Assembly (NCBI RefSeq): GCF_030867145.1
Contig: NC_134418.1
Location: forward strand, 64,501 to 128,500
Reading direction: 5' to 3'
Origin: Opisthocomus hoazin
Lineage: Eukaryota > Chordata > Aves > Opisthocomiformes > Opisthocomidae
Length of the DNA: 64,000 bases
Numbering within the stretch: the first letter of the stretch is position 1; the number at the start of each line of letters is the position of its first letter. Of the stretch, positions 10,476 through 20,632 are shown in pieces. The translations under genes and the position numbers were made by a program. Below the pieces are notes generated by a model that did not search any database, had not been told where the DNA came from, and was given only the letters and a program-made list of their open reading frames with translations.

Positions 10476-11815
10476 GACAGAGAGGGAGGAATTAAAAAAC
10501 TAGGACTAGGAGCAATCTACAGAGAGATGTCCAAGAATGAAAATGTAAAGAGCGATGTGTACAGGGTAGAGTGGGAGGAATTAAAAAAAAAAAAAGTAAA
10601 GACAGGGACAGGGAGCCGGACAGAGAGACACAGAGAAAGAAAAAACAGCAATGGGCTACAAGGCAGAGAGGGAGGAGTTAAAAAATCCTGGCAGGGAGCC
10701 AGACAGGGACAGATGGCAAAAGAAATGAAATCACACTGTGCATAGGGCCGAGAAGGACGAAATTGAAAAATAGGGCCTGGGAACTGGAAAGAGAGAGCCA
10801 GAGAATGAAAGAACTACCAATGGGCTCTAGGGCAGAGACAGGAGGAATGAAGAAACAGGGGCGGGGAGTCAGAGAGACAAAGAGAAATAAGAGGGAGAAA
10901 GCAACAGGCCACAGGCTCCAGAGGGAGGAAGTGTGAAAGAGGGGCTGGGAGCCGCACAGGGAGAGATGGAGAAACAGACCTGCAGAAGTGACAGGCTACG
11001 GGGCAGAGAGGGAGGAACTTAAAAAAATCAGGACCTTGAGCCAGACTGAGAGAGACGGAGAAAATAAAAATGGTGATGGGTAACAGAGCAGAGAGGGAGG
11101 AATTATAAAACAGGGTCAGGGAGCCAGAACAGAGAGACTGAGAAGGAGAAAAGTCCCGACAGCTTCTGAAGAGAGAGGGAGAAATTGAAAACTAGAGACA
11201 GGGAGTGGGACAGAGAGAGATGGAGAAAGTAAAAACTGTGGCGGGCTACCAGGCAGAGTTGAAAAATGGGGACAGGGAGACAGAGAGGGAGGGAGGAAGG
11301 AAAGAAGCGACAGGCAACGTGGCAGAGAGGGAGTAATGAAGAAAGAGGGACAGGGAGCCAGACAAACTGAGACTGTGAAACAAAAATATAATGACAGGCT
11401 AGGGGGCAGAGAAGGAAGACTTAGAAAAACAGGGACAGGGAGCAAGACAGAGCGAGATGGAGCAAGTCAAAAATAGCGACAGGTGACAGGACAGAGAGGA
11501 ACGAATTCAAAATGAGGGGCAGGGAGCAGAATAAAGAGAGATTAAGGAAGAAGTAGACTCGCAATGTGCTACAGAGCCGAGAAGGAAGATCTTGAACCAC
11601 AGGGACAGGAAGTCAGACAGAGAGACACAGATGGCAAAAATACCAACACACTACGGGACAGAGAGGGAGGAAAGCAAAAATAGGGACCAGGAGCTGGACA
11701 GAAAGAGATGGAGAAGTAAAAAGGCACGGGCTACAGGGCAGAGAGAGGGAGGACCTAAAAGATGGGGACAGGGAGCCGGTCAGACAGAGATGGAGAAAGA
11801 AGCTACACAGAAAAA
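10476..11815 (+). repeat. purine-rich satellite
   Basis: Same degenerate 80-90-bp units as 8972-10006. It aligns in order with 21103-22270 of unit A, with many substitutions. No gene. Confidence 0.75.
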
Positions 11816-11935
11816 AAAAAAAAAAAAATCACAGCAGTGTCTGAAGAGAGGGGGCCAGGTGAGGGGTCGGGACACAGAATAGATGCGGCAGGGCCCTGAG
11901 GACCCGGGACTCACTGCAGCTCTTGCTCTCAGCGA
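11816..11935 (-). pseudogene. truncated exon-2 cassette remnant
   Basis: TCACAGCAGTGTCTGAAGAG and GGACTCACTGCAGCTCTTG match the downstream flank and donor end of the 110-nt cassette. The homology then jumps to sequence equivalent to about 22,900 in unit A. Most of the cassette and about 0.4 kb are therefore deleted relative to the amplified units. Confidence 0.6.
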
Positions 11936-14096
11936 GGATGGAGGACAGAGGGAGTAAGAGAAAAGGGACAGGGAGCAGGGCAGAGAAGGAGAAAGAAACA
12001 TTGAAGACAAAGAGAGGAGGAGAGTGACAGGATGGAGGCACAGAAAGGGAGAAAGACGGGAGAGAAAGGGAGAAAGATGGGAGAGAAAGGGAGAAAGATG
12101 GGAGAGAAAGGGAGAAAGATGGGAGAAAGAAAGAAGTAATTAAGGTGTTGCAGGCCCAGGTAACAGGGAGCAGGATGCTGGTACAGACAGCAAATGAGAG
12201 CAACAGAGAGAATAGCAGAGGCGGAGCACGAGAGAAAACAGGGACTGAGAGCAGGACAAAGAGGTGAAACAATAAATAATAGGGCCAGGAAGCCAGGCAG
12301 CGGAAGAGAGACAGAGGGAGAGGGACAGGTATGACAACAGGTAATTGGAGAAATAAAAGAAAAAAGAAAAGAAATAAAAGAAAGGGAACAGCACAGAGGG
12401 TCACAGAGAAAAAGAGAGGGGTGGCAGAAAGAAAAATAAGATGAGGGAGAAGGACTGAGGAGCAGAGACAAAAAGGTACAGGGGAAAAGACAGAGATGGA
12501 GAAAACAAAGAAAGACTGGAGGCAGAACAAAGGGCAAAACTGACAAGGACAGAGAGCAGGACAAAGGGATGTAGGAGTCAAAAATAGCAATGGGCTGCAG
12601 AATAGAGAGAGAAAAAAGCAAGACGAGCAATAGAAGGAGAATGATAGAAGGGTGTAGAAAGACTGGGACACAAAAAAGGGGGGGTTGGGACACACACATG
12701 TTGGAAGGGTAGAAAGAAAAAGACAGGGATGGGAAGCAAGACAGCGTGATAGAGCGAGACGGAGGGAGCGGGATGCAAGGATACAGAAAAGCAGAGGTAC
12801 AGGGAAAAGGAAAGAATGACAAGGAGGGAAAGCCAAGGGTGGGGAGCAGGAGAGAGAGATGGAGAACAAAAAGTAGTGATGGACAGAAGAACAGAAATAT
12901 AGAGAATTTAAAAAAAATATTTCTAGGGAGCATGATGGGGACAGAGCAAGAGGGAAAAAAAAAATCAACAGGGAGAAGGATGGGTAACAGGACCCTGGGG
13001 GAGTGAGAGCGAGGGAACACAGAGCAAGGCAGAGGAATGAAGAGAGGAAAAAAAATGGGGACAGGAAGAAAAGCAATGTAACTGAGAGGAAAGAAAAAAA
13101 GAGCAGAAAGGGAACTGGACAGAGATAGGCAGCCAGACAGAGAGATGGAGAAAGAAAAACACAGGATAAGGATAGGGACAGAGAGGTAAAAGAGAAGGAT
13201 GGGGACCAGGACAGTGTGATATAAACAGGGAGCAGGACACAAAATTGCAGAGAGGTCCAGGGAAGCAGAAAGAATGACAGAGAGAAAAAGAGTGGAGGCA
13301 GGGAGCTGGAGAAAGGAAAAATACTGCTGGGGAGCAGCACAGGGGGATGGAGAAAGACAGAGAGGGACAGGGAGCAGGGCAGAGAAATGGAGAAACAAAA
13401 TAAGCGATGGGGAGCATGACAGAGGACTGGAAAGAGAAAAATAAGACAAGGGACAAGACCGAGGAGCAGCGAGAGAAAGAAAGGTCAAAAGAAAAGGTCA
13501 GAGAGGTAGAGAAATCAAGAAAAATAGGTACGAGGAGCAATAGAGAATAGGAGATGGAGCAAGAAAATGCAGGGCTGGCAAGCAGGACAGAGGGAGAGCG
13601 AGATGGGGGCAGGGGGAGGAGAGGAAAAAGAAAGGAGAGACAAAGATGGTGACAGGACGCAGGACACAGACAAGAGAGAGAAAAAGTATAGGGAACAGGA
13701 CAAAGGGACCGAGAAATAAAGAAAGAGTCAGATCTGTAGAAAGAGACCAGAGGGATCTCTTGGGGGGGGCAGGGAGGGAAGCAGCAAAGGGCTAGAGAAC
13801 AGACAGAGGAAGAGAAGAAAGTGTCAGGAAGAAGGACAGAGGGAGAGAGAAAGGAAAAAAGGGAGAGCCAGCTTGACAGGGACATACACCAAGAAACGAC
13901 TGGACAGGTAACGACACTTAGAAAAGACAGGAAAACCTGGGACAGGAAGCAAGACAGAGGGATGGTGAGAGGAAACAAGGGGCAGGGAGCAGGGCAGAGG
14001 TGGAGAAAGCAGCATTGAGGCAGAAGGATAAAAAGAGAAAGAAGAAAGGCAAGAAGAAGGATGGGGAATGATAAAGAGGGGAAAGAGAAGGACAAG
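11936..14096 (+). repeat. purine-rich satellite with a local 20-bp sub-repeat
   Basis: Purine-rich units like those above. At 12050-12130 there is a short array of GGGAGAAAGATGGGAGAGAAA copies. Blocks align first with 22.9-24.1 kb and then with about 28.3-29.0 kb of unit A. The whole module I island of the amplified unit is missing here. Confidence 0.7.
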
Positions 14097-14312
14097 CCTT
14101 GCCATTGTGACACCCATCTACAAGAAGGGCCGGAAGGAGGATCGAGGGAGCTATAGGCCTGTCAGCCTGACCCTGGTGCCGGAGAAGATGAACATGTAGA
14201 TATGGCACTTCGGGACATGGTTTAGCAGGCATGCTGGTGATGGGTTGACAGCTGGACTTGATGATCTTAGAGGTCTTTTCCAACCCTAATGACTCTATGA
14301 TTCTATGATTCT
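14097..14312 (+). mobile_element. CR1 LINE fragment
   Basis: The 5' part encodes PIYKKGRKEDRGSYRPVSL, the CR1 reverse-transcriptase region. It then jumps to the CR1 3' UTR (GATGATCTTAGAGGTCTTTTC) and ends in the tail ATGACTCTATGATTCTATG. The element is 5'-truncated and internally deleted. The matching places in units A, B and C (about 28,137; 41,560; 55,518) read AGGACAAGGAGCAGG without it, so those are empty sites. An AAG may be a minimal target duplication. Confidence 0.9.
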
Positions 14313-15465
14313 AAGGAGCAGGACAGATTGTCAGAGAAAGACAGGGACAACGAGAAGGACAAGCTGATACAGAGACAGAAAAAGGGGACAAGGAGATGGC
14401 AGGCAAAAATGAGAGACACGGAGCAGGACAGAAATGGAGAGGAAAAAGACTTGGCTGGGCAGCAGGAGAGACAGAGAAGGTAAAAACATCACTAGGCTGC
14501 AGGACAGAAAGGGAGGAATTGAAAAACAGACACAGGGAGCATGACAGCATGACAGAGAGAAAGAAGGGAGAGAGAGCAGGAGAGCATTGGGGGGGGAAAC
14601 AACCATGACGGGCAGTGGGAGAAAGGTATGGAGAAAAAAAAAATACCAAGGAAGAGAAAAAGGAAAGAAAGGACAGCTAGCTGGACAGAGGGACAGAGAA
14701 AATAAAGGATGGGAGAGAGAAAGGGGCAGAGAGAGAAAGGCAGAAAAACCCTGCAAGAGGAAGCAGGGCACAAGGACAGCAAGAAAAAAAAAGAAGGAGG
14801 ACAGGGATCTGGACAGAGATGGAGAAAAAAGCAAAATGGACAGAGGAAAAGAGACAGTAAGAGCAACAGGAAGCAGGGCAGAGAAAGAAAGATCAGGACA
14901 GCGGCAGGATGGAGATGGAGAAGGAACACTCGGGATGGTCATCAGGACCGAAGGGAACAGGAGTATGGGCAGGGAGTGGGACAAAGGGATAGAGTGAGAA
15001 ACAACGGGACAGGAACCAAGACAGACAAGAACAATGACAACGAGAGAGAGAGAGAAAGACAGACCATGACACGCACAGAGGGTTGGAGAAAAAAAGAGAG
15101 GCATTCGGAGCAGCACAAAGGCTCAGAGTAAGAGATGAACAGGAAGGAGGACATGCACAGTGAGACACAGATGAAAAAAAGCAGCGACAGTGAACAAGAC
15201 AAAGGGAAAGAGAAAGAAGGAGAGCGAAAGAGAAAGAAGGCAGGGACACACAACGGCACAAAAAAACACAGAGAGGAAAAGAACACCAGGCAACAGGCCA
15301 CAAAAATTGTAGGGAAAACAGGTATGGATACAGATGAGGAAAAGCAGCTGGAAAAGGAAACTACAGCAATGGGCTGCAGGACAGAGACAGAGGATGAAAA
15401 AAAAATGAGGGACAGGGAGTGGGAGCAGGACACAAGAATAGAAAGGAGAGGTCCAGGGAAGAGAA
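14313..15465 (+). repeat. purine-rich satellite
   Basis: Degenerate purine units (GGACAGGGAGCAGGACAGAG, GGAGAAAGAAAAAC) aligning loosely with 28.1-29.1 kb. No gene. Open frames on either strand are low complexity. Confidence 0.75.
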
Positions 15466-15580
15466 GTAAAAAAAAAAAAAAAAAATCACAGCAGCTTGGG
15501 AGAGAGGAGAATCCAGGGGCGGGGCAGAAAGGTCCCAGGATGTAGAAGAGGGACGACAGGGCCCCAAGCCTGGGACTCAC

Positions 15581-15685
15581 CGCAGCTCCCACTCTCAGCG
15601 CTGCTAGAAGACTCTGCCACTTCAGATGCTTCTCTCTCTTTCTACCTTCCTCTTCCATAACTCTGGTCGCATGGCTGTCTTCCAC
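15581..15685 (-). pseudogene. exon-2 copy of gene O-II, 105 nt, frame-disrupted
   Basis: A TTTCTCTTAG acceptor and a GCTGCG|GTGAGTC donor are kept, but the exon is 5 nt shorter than all others. The reading phase of exon 1 meets TAG early in the exon. Confidence 0.6.
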
Positions 15686-16505
15686 CTAAGAGAAAGCGTG
15701 TGTTTCTTGCAGCTTTTAGGAGACAAGGCTCCCCAGACACGCAGCCTCAATCGTGGGCTGCACAACCGTACTGCGCTGCTGGTGACACATACAGACCCTG
15801 CGGGACACGCTGGCGGCCTGGCCTGCTGCGGGCTACCAAGAGGGAGCCTTCCTCACCCGCAGAGGCAGGCTCTCTCCTGCCTGCGGCGCCAGGCAGCTGC
15901 CAGCCAGGTGGCCTTCCATTTTTTCTTCTTCTTCAGCCTTCTCGGGACTCTCCAGCTTCAGCCCCGCCAGCTCCCGTCCGCAGCCACTCAGCGCTCCGCC
16001 TCTCCCTTTTCGCCCCCACGACGCCAGCAGACCGAGGCCCGGCACACACAGCCCTCACAAGCCTAGAGCGGGCGCAGCCAACGGCATCCCCAGGGCAGGA
16101 ACGGACAAACGCGTCCTCAGCGCGGCCCCTGCCACAGAGAAAGAAGCAGCGGCGACCGCGTTAAGGGACACTGAGGCACGCTCGAGGCCCAGTGTGCCGC
16201 CCGCACCACGGGCCTTGGGGGAGGCCGGGGACTCCGGGACAGGCTTCAGGGGACGTGCTGGAGCTGGGGGCGGCTGCGCGGGGCGAGCGGGGCCGGGGAG
16301 CGCTGCCGAGTTGGGGGGGGTGCCCGCCTCCTTCCCCCCTTCCCCTCCGTCACCTCCCGCCTCTGGCCCCGGGGCTGCCCGCACCCTCCTCGCCTCCAGC
16401 GCACCGGCAGCCTGTCGCAGCGGACGGCTCGAAGCTTCCCGTCCCACCACCCTCGGGCAGCCACCACGCACCCCCGCACCCGCCGGAGGGGAGCCCGCGC
16501 CTCAC

Positions 16506-16560
16506 CGCTGGCCTCTCTGCTCCCCCGCCGCCCCGGCACCCGACACCAGGGCGCCGCCAT
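16506..16560 (-). CDS. candidate first coding exon (exon 1), copy O
   Basis: ATG in the context AGCAGCATGGCGG opens MAAPWCRVPGRRGSREAS. It ends at AGCG|GTGAGGC, a good donor, leaving phase 1. Six further copies keep the ATG, length (55 nt) and donor position. The N terminus is basic and hydrophobic-poor, loosely like a mitochondrial presequence, but no family is recognised. Confidence 0.4.
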
Positions 16561-16576
16561 GCTGCTGCGCCGTACC

Positions 16577-16586
16577 GCGCATGCGC
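16577..16586. promoter_or_regulatory. NRF1-type palindrome GCGCATGCGC
   Basis: Exact NRF1 core, 17 bp upstream of the minus-strand ATG of exon 1. Conserved in all seven island copies. Confidence 0.6.
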
Positions 16587-17194
16587 TACGTGCCGACGGC
16601 GCGCCGGAGTGGCCAGTCCCCAGTCCCTGCGCGGAACGCCGGGCTGCAGTACCGCATTGCGGCCAGGGGACGGCGCCAGCGGACACGGCGCGGCGCCCAC
16701 GCCCGGCCCCACCTCCGGGTCCAGGCAGCGCGCGCCGCCGGCACGGGGCGGCACCTCCGCACGGCTCCGGGCAGCGCCCTGCCGCGCGCCTCCCGCTCCG
16801 GGCAGCCCCCGACTCGCGGCTCCGACACGGCGCCGCACCCCCGCCGCTCCTTGCCCCCGACCCGGACCCCGACCTCCCGGGGGCTTTTCCCCAGGACCTG
16901 CCACTCCATCCACACCCCCACACACCCCGCGCTCACCTTCTCCCTCGCTGCAGCCGCAACCCGGCTACGGCTCCGCTCCTCCCTCGACTCGCACCGGCCC
17001 CTCCACAGCCACCCGGGGCACGGCAGCACCGGGCCCTCCACGGGCAGAGGGAGGGGCCGTCGCCATCAGCCGTGCTGCCCGCCCCTGGGGCTCCTCCGGC
17101 CCCGGCCCACGGCTGGATCCCACGGTGCCGTCATTAGGCAAACACAAAGACCCTCTGAAGCCGTTTGGGCATTTCAGCAAGCAGGCAGGCGTCC

Positions 17195-17200
17195 TTTATT
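17195..17200 (-). terminator. AATAAA of the short unit, copy O (terminal exon 17195-17446)
   Basis: Minus strand reads GCAATAAAGG. The exon starts after a strong acceptor GTTTTTCTGCAG at 17447. It contains two copies of the roughly 80-bp CACCGGGTGGCARCAGCGAG repeat. Confidence 0.55.
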
Positions 17201-17583
17201 GCAGCACCAGACACACAGGGCACGGCTCCTCCCAGCGCGCACAGCACCTGTGCCACTCGAGCGGCAGTACCGAGTTTTGGTCACCGGGTGGCAGCAGCGA
17301 GCTCTTGGACACGGCGCCACCGCACATTGGCACCACCCGAGCCGCAGTAACGAACTTTGCTCACCGGGTGGCAACAGCGAGCCCTGCGGCATGCCCGATC
17401 GAGGCGCGGCCGCACCGCTTTCTGGGGACTGGACGCAGCGGGAACGCTGCAGAAAAACACACGGAACTGACCACAGAACTACCCTTCGTCCCGCGCAGCG
17501 GGGCTGTGGCGGGACCAAGGACAACGCCTCGTCGCACATGCCCGAGAGCAATGCGGCTGCCCGGCAGCCGAGTCCCTGAAAAC

Positions 17584-17718
17584 GACACCTCCCGGCATGC
17601 CCTGGTTAGCAGGGCCCGGCCGCCCGGTAGCCGGAAGACTACACCTCCCAGCATGCCCCGGGGAGTAGCGTGGCCGACCGCGCGCCCCGCGCCCCAGCAC
17701 TACAGCTCCCAGCACGCC
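17584..17718 (+). promoter_or_regulatory. three ZNF143/THAP11 (SBS-type) sites, copy O
   Basis: Sites at 17584-17601, 17638-17657 (ACTACACCTCCCAGCATGCC) and 17699-17718 (ACTACAGCTCCCAGCACGCC) fit the known ACTACAAYTCCCAGMATGC motif, spaced about 55-60 bp. Confidence 0.7.
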
Positions 17719-18192
17719 GCGGGAGCTGCGGGCCTCGGCTTGCGGGGACACCGTGCCCGAAACGGCGCTGGACCCCCGCCGCTCCTTGCCTCCCACACGG
17801 ACCCCGCTCGGCAGGTACCCCCGCCCGCCTCGGGGCTTTCCCCGGGACCCGCCGCTCCATCGACCGCCCCGCGCTCACCTTCTCCCTCGCTGCAGCCGCA
17901 GCCCGGTCACGGCTCCGCTCCTCCCTCGGCTCGCACCGGCCCCTCCACGGCCACCCCGGTCACGGCAGCACCGGGCCCTCCACCGGCAGAGGGAGGGGCC
18001 GTCGCCATCAGCCGTGCTGCCCGCACCTGGGGCTCCCCCGGCCCCGGGCCCACGGCTGGAGCCCGGCAGGAACAGGGGGCCGTCGGCCCTGCCCCACAGC
18101 CCGTCCCCTCCTCCCCTGGGCTCTGGCGCAGCCCCTCGTCCCGTGCAAACCAAGCACAAACGCAGCCGCGAGGGCAAAAGGGACCGCAGGTC

Positions 18193-18198
18193 TTTATT
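18193..18198 (-). terminator. AATAAA of gene A-I (terminal exon 18193-18400)
   Basis: TGACTGAATAAAGACC on minus. The exon begins after CTCCTCTCTTGTAG at 18401. The tail WPAPCSSFLAASAEQRIAAG is followed shortly by a TGA. Confidence 0.6.
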
Positions 18199-18400
18199 CA
18201 GTCACGCACCCAGCCAGTCCCGGGAGACGCTCTGCTCCGGGGCTCGGGGCCCCCGATGCTCCCTCTGCCCCTCCGACACCTCGGCAGTCCTTCCCGCAGC
18301 TGCGCCCGTTGCTCCAGCGGGGAACAGTCGGTCAGTCCGCTCCCGCAGCGATGCGCTGCTCGGCAGAGGCCGCCAAAAATGAGGAGCAGGGTGCAGGCCA

Positions 18401-20632
18401 CTACAAGAGAGGAGAAAAGTGACAGGTGGCTGGACTGCGGTGGTGTAACGAGAAAGCACGAAGCAGGGAAAGGGACAGCGAGAGAAGGACGGGGACAGGC
18501 AGTCCCACAGAGATGGAGAAAGAAGCAGCAGGAAGAGAGGAAGAGTGGCAGCAGAAAGAAGAAGAGGGAGCAGGACAGAGACCGAAAAAGGATGGGGGAG
18601 CAGGACAGAGGCGCAGAAAAAACCTGCAACGGGCAGCAAGACAGGAAGGGAGGAAAAAAAGAATAGGGGCAGGGACCCGGACTGAGACAGATGGGGAAAG
18701 ACAAAAAAAAAAAGCTACAAAAACAGGGCAGAGAGGGAGGAATGAGACAACATGGACAGGGAGCCGGGACCGCAAACGACGGAGGGAAGGGGCGAGGGTG
18801 GGCAGGACAACACGAAACAAACCACATAGCTACACGCTACAGGGAAAAGAGGGAAGACTTAAGAAGTAGGGAGCGGGAGCTGAACAAAAGAGAGCCAGAG
18901 AGGAAAAAGCCAGAGAGTAATGCGTACAGAAAGAAAGGGGGGGGGGATTCTAAAACAGGGTCATCGGGGAGACAGACACAAGTAAGAAGGACAAAGGACA
19001 AAAGCAACAGGCTACGAGGTGGAGAGGGAAGAATCAATGAATATGGACAGAGCGCTGGCCAGAGAGAGACCGAGAAAGGCAAAAGATGGCACGGGTGACA
19101 GGGCAGAGAGGGACGAATTTAAAAACCAGGCACAGGGAGTCGGACAGAGGGAAAGGCAGAAATAAGAGGAGAAAAAGTGACGGGCCACGGGGCAGAGAGG
19201 GAGGAATGGATAAAGAGCAACAGGGGACCGGACAGAGCACAATGGAGAATGGAAAAAAAGCAAAAGCACGCTCCAGGGAAGACGGAGGGATTGAAGAACA
19301 GCGACCAGGAGCTGGACAGCGAGACACAGAGGAAGACCAAAAAACCAACGAAACAAAACCAGTGATGGGCTACAATATGGGCTGGGGGAAACACAAAACA
19401 GCGCCAGGGAGCTGGACACAGAGAGATGGAGACAGACAGACCAATAGCGTGGGGCTACAGGGGGCAGAGGAACGAATTAAACACTGAGGACGGGGAGCCA
19501 GACAGAGAGAGAGGGAGATCGCGGAGAACAGTGGTGGGTGCAGGAAGAAGAGGTAAGAGTTAATAAATGGGGACAGGGAGCCGCACAGGGAGGGACCGAG
19601 AAAGGCAAACACAGCAGCAGGGCATAGGGCAGAGAGGAAGAACTAAAAAACAGGGGCAGTGAGACAGACATAGAGAGATGGAGAAAAGAAAAAAGCAATG
19701 GGTGATGTGGCAGAGAGGGAGGACTTAAAAACAGGCACGGGAAGCAAGAAAGACTGAAAGGGGGGGGGGGCGGCGCTGAATCCAATAGGCAACAGGATGG
19801 AGAGGGAGGACTTAAAAGTGAGGGACGAGAAGCTGGGAAGACAGAGAGGTGGAGAAAGAAACAGAATCACAACACGCTACAGTGCCAAGAAGGAAGAAGC
19901 TGAACAACAGGGACAGGGAGCCAGACAAAGAGAGCCAGAGAAAGAAAAAATACCGACGGGCCACAGGACAGAGAGGGAGGAATGAAACAATAGGGATCCG
20001 GAGCCGGGCAGTCAGAGAGGGAGGAAGAAGAAATAGCCAGGGGCAATAAGGCAGAGAGAGAAGGCGGCAAAAACAGGGATCTGGACCAGATCGATGACAA
20101 AAGACAAGGACAGTGATGGGCTATAGGGAGGAGAGGGAGGAATGCGAAGACAGGGGCGAGGCGCCAGATGCGGAGCAAGGCATACAGGAAGTACAGCAAA
20201 AGCTAGAGAGCAGAGAGGGAGGAATTAAACCACAGGGATAGGGAGCCGGGGAGGGAGCTGGAAAAAGGGATGGAGGAGGGGAGACGAGGAGGAATTAAAA
20301 AATTGGGATCCAGAGCCCGAGAAAGAAGTAAAATTGCCACAGGCTAAATAAAGGGCCCAGAAGGAAGAAATTGAAAACCAGGGAGCAGAAGCCAGCCAGA
20401 GAGAGACGCAGAAAGGAAAAACCACGATGGGCTCCCAGACGGAGAGGGAGGAATTTCAAAAAGGAAGGGAGCGGGAGCCATACACAGAGAGACAGAAAAA
20501 GGGAAGATAGCAACAGGCCACAGGGCAGCGAGGGAAGAATTGAAAAGTAGGGACAGGAAGCCGGACAGAGCGCAACGAGAAAGAAATGGCCGGGGGGGAA
20601 ACACAGCACCACCACCTGCGACAGGCTACAGG
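18401..20632 (+). repeat. purine-rich satellite, copy O
   Basis: Degenerate 80-90-bp units with GGCAGAGAGGGAGGAATNAA. Nearly identical to 32060-34290, 45790-48010 and 59442-61672. It shares marker bases with the B copy rather than with A or C. Confidence 0.85.

Larger units (their letters stand above)
8755..17120 (-). other. candidate minus-strand gene O-II (oldest copy, partly broken)
   Basis: Reading leftwards: first exon A (ATG at 17066, donor at 16937, stop inside the exon), alternative first exon 1 (16506-16560, ATG at 16560), exon 2 (15581-15685) and terminal exon (8971 to AATAAA at 8755). Exon 2 here is 105 nt instead of 110, which shifts the frame and introduces a stop. This copy is therefore probably non-functional as a coding gene, or the family is non-coding. 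The intron is purine-rich satellite on +, with an LTR fossil and a CR1 insertion. I recognise no protein family. Confidence 0.4.
17195..18060 (-). ncRNA. candidate short two-exon transcription unit, copy O
   Basis: Exon A' (donor CTCAC at 17874-17878, exon from 17879 up) duplicates exon A of the longer gene. Its ATG at 18008 opens only 33 codons (MATAPPSAGGG...) before a stop inside the exon. The intron holds three ZNF143-type sites. The terminal exon is 17446 to AATAAA at 17195. Coding potential is poor, so a non-coding transcript is more likely. Inferred from signals only. Confidence 0.35.
15775..18190 (-). promoter_or_regulatory. CpG-island module II, copy O
   Basis: GC- and CpG-dense segment holding, from right to left: exon A' of the short unit, ZNF143-like sites, the short-unit terminal exon, exon A of gene O-II, the NRF1 palindrome, exon 1 and the 70-codon open segment (15833-16045). 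From about 15,775 rightwards it is nearly identical to the islands at 29.4 and 56.8 kb, while left of that point it is clearly diverged. Confidence 0.65.
10007..20632 (+). repeat. older macrosatellite monomer O (10,626 bp), one island only
   Basis: It starts with the LTR fossil and ends where the next LTR fossil begins. It carries one island (module II) instead of two, a truncated cassette and a CR1 insertion, and is well diverged left of about 15,775. It looks like the pre-duplication form of the unit, or a copy that lost module I. Confidence 0.7.

Noticed and set aside
11829-13488. Minus-strand frames of about 500 codons rich in Leu, Ser, Phe and Pro
   Set aside because: Translation of the pyrimidine strand of degenerate satellite. 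Two frames are open over the same stretch and no domain or conserved start is seen.
16559-16640. Bidirectional start: + strand ATG at 16559 in GCCGCCATG context
   Set aside because: The sequence around the ATG is nearly palindromic, so a Kozak-like context appears on both strands. Only the minus strand has a donor at the right distance and a phase-matched next exon.
16192-18666. 824-codon + strand open frame across the island, with similar 687-, 658- and 563-codon frames in other units
   Set aside because: They arise because GC-rich DNA has few stops. Proline, alanine and arginine bias appears in several frames at once, they run through splice-like signals, terminal exons and satellite, and their ends vary between near-identical units.
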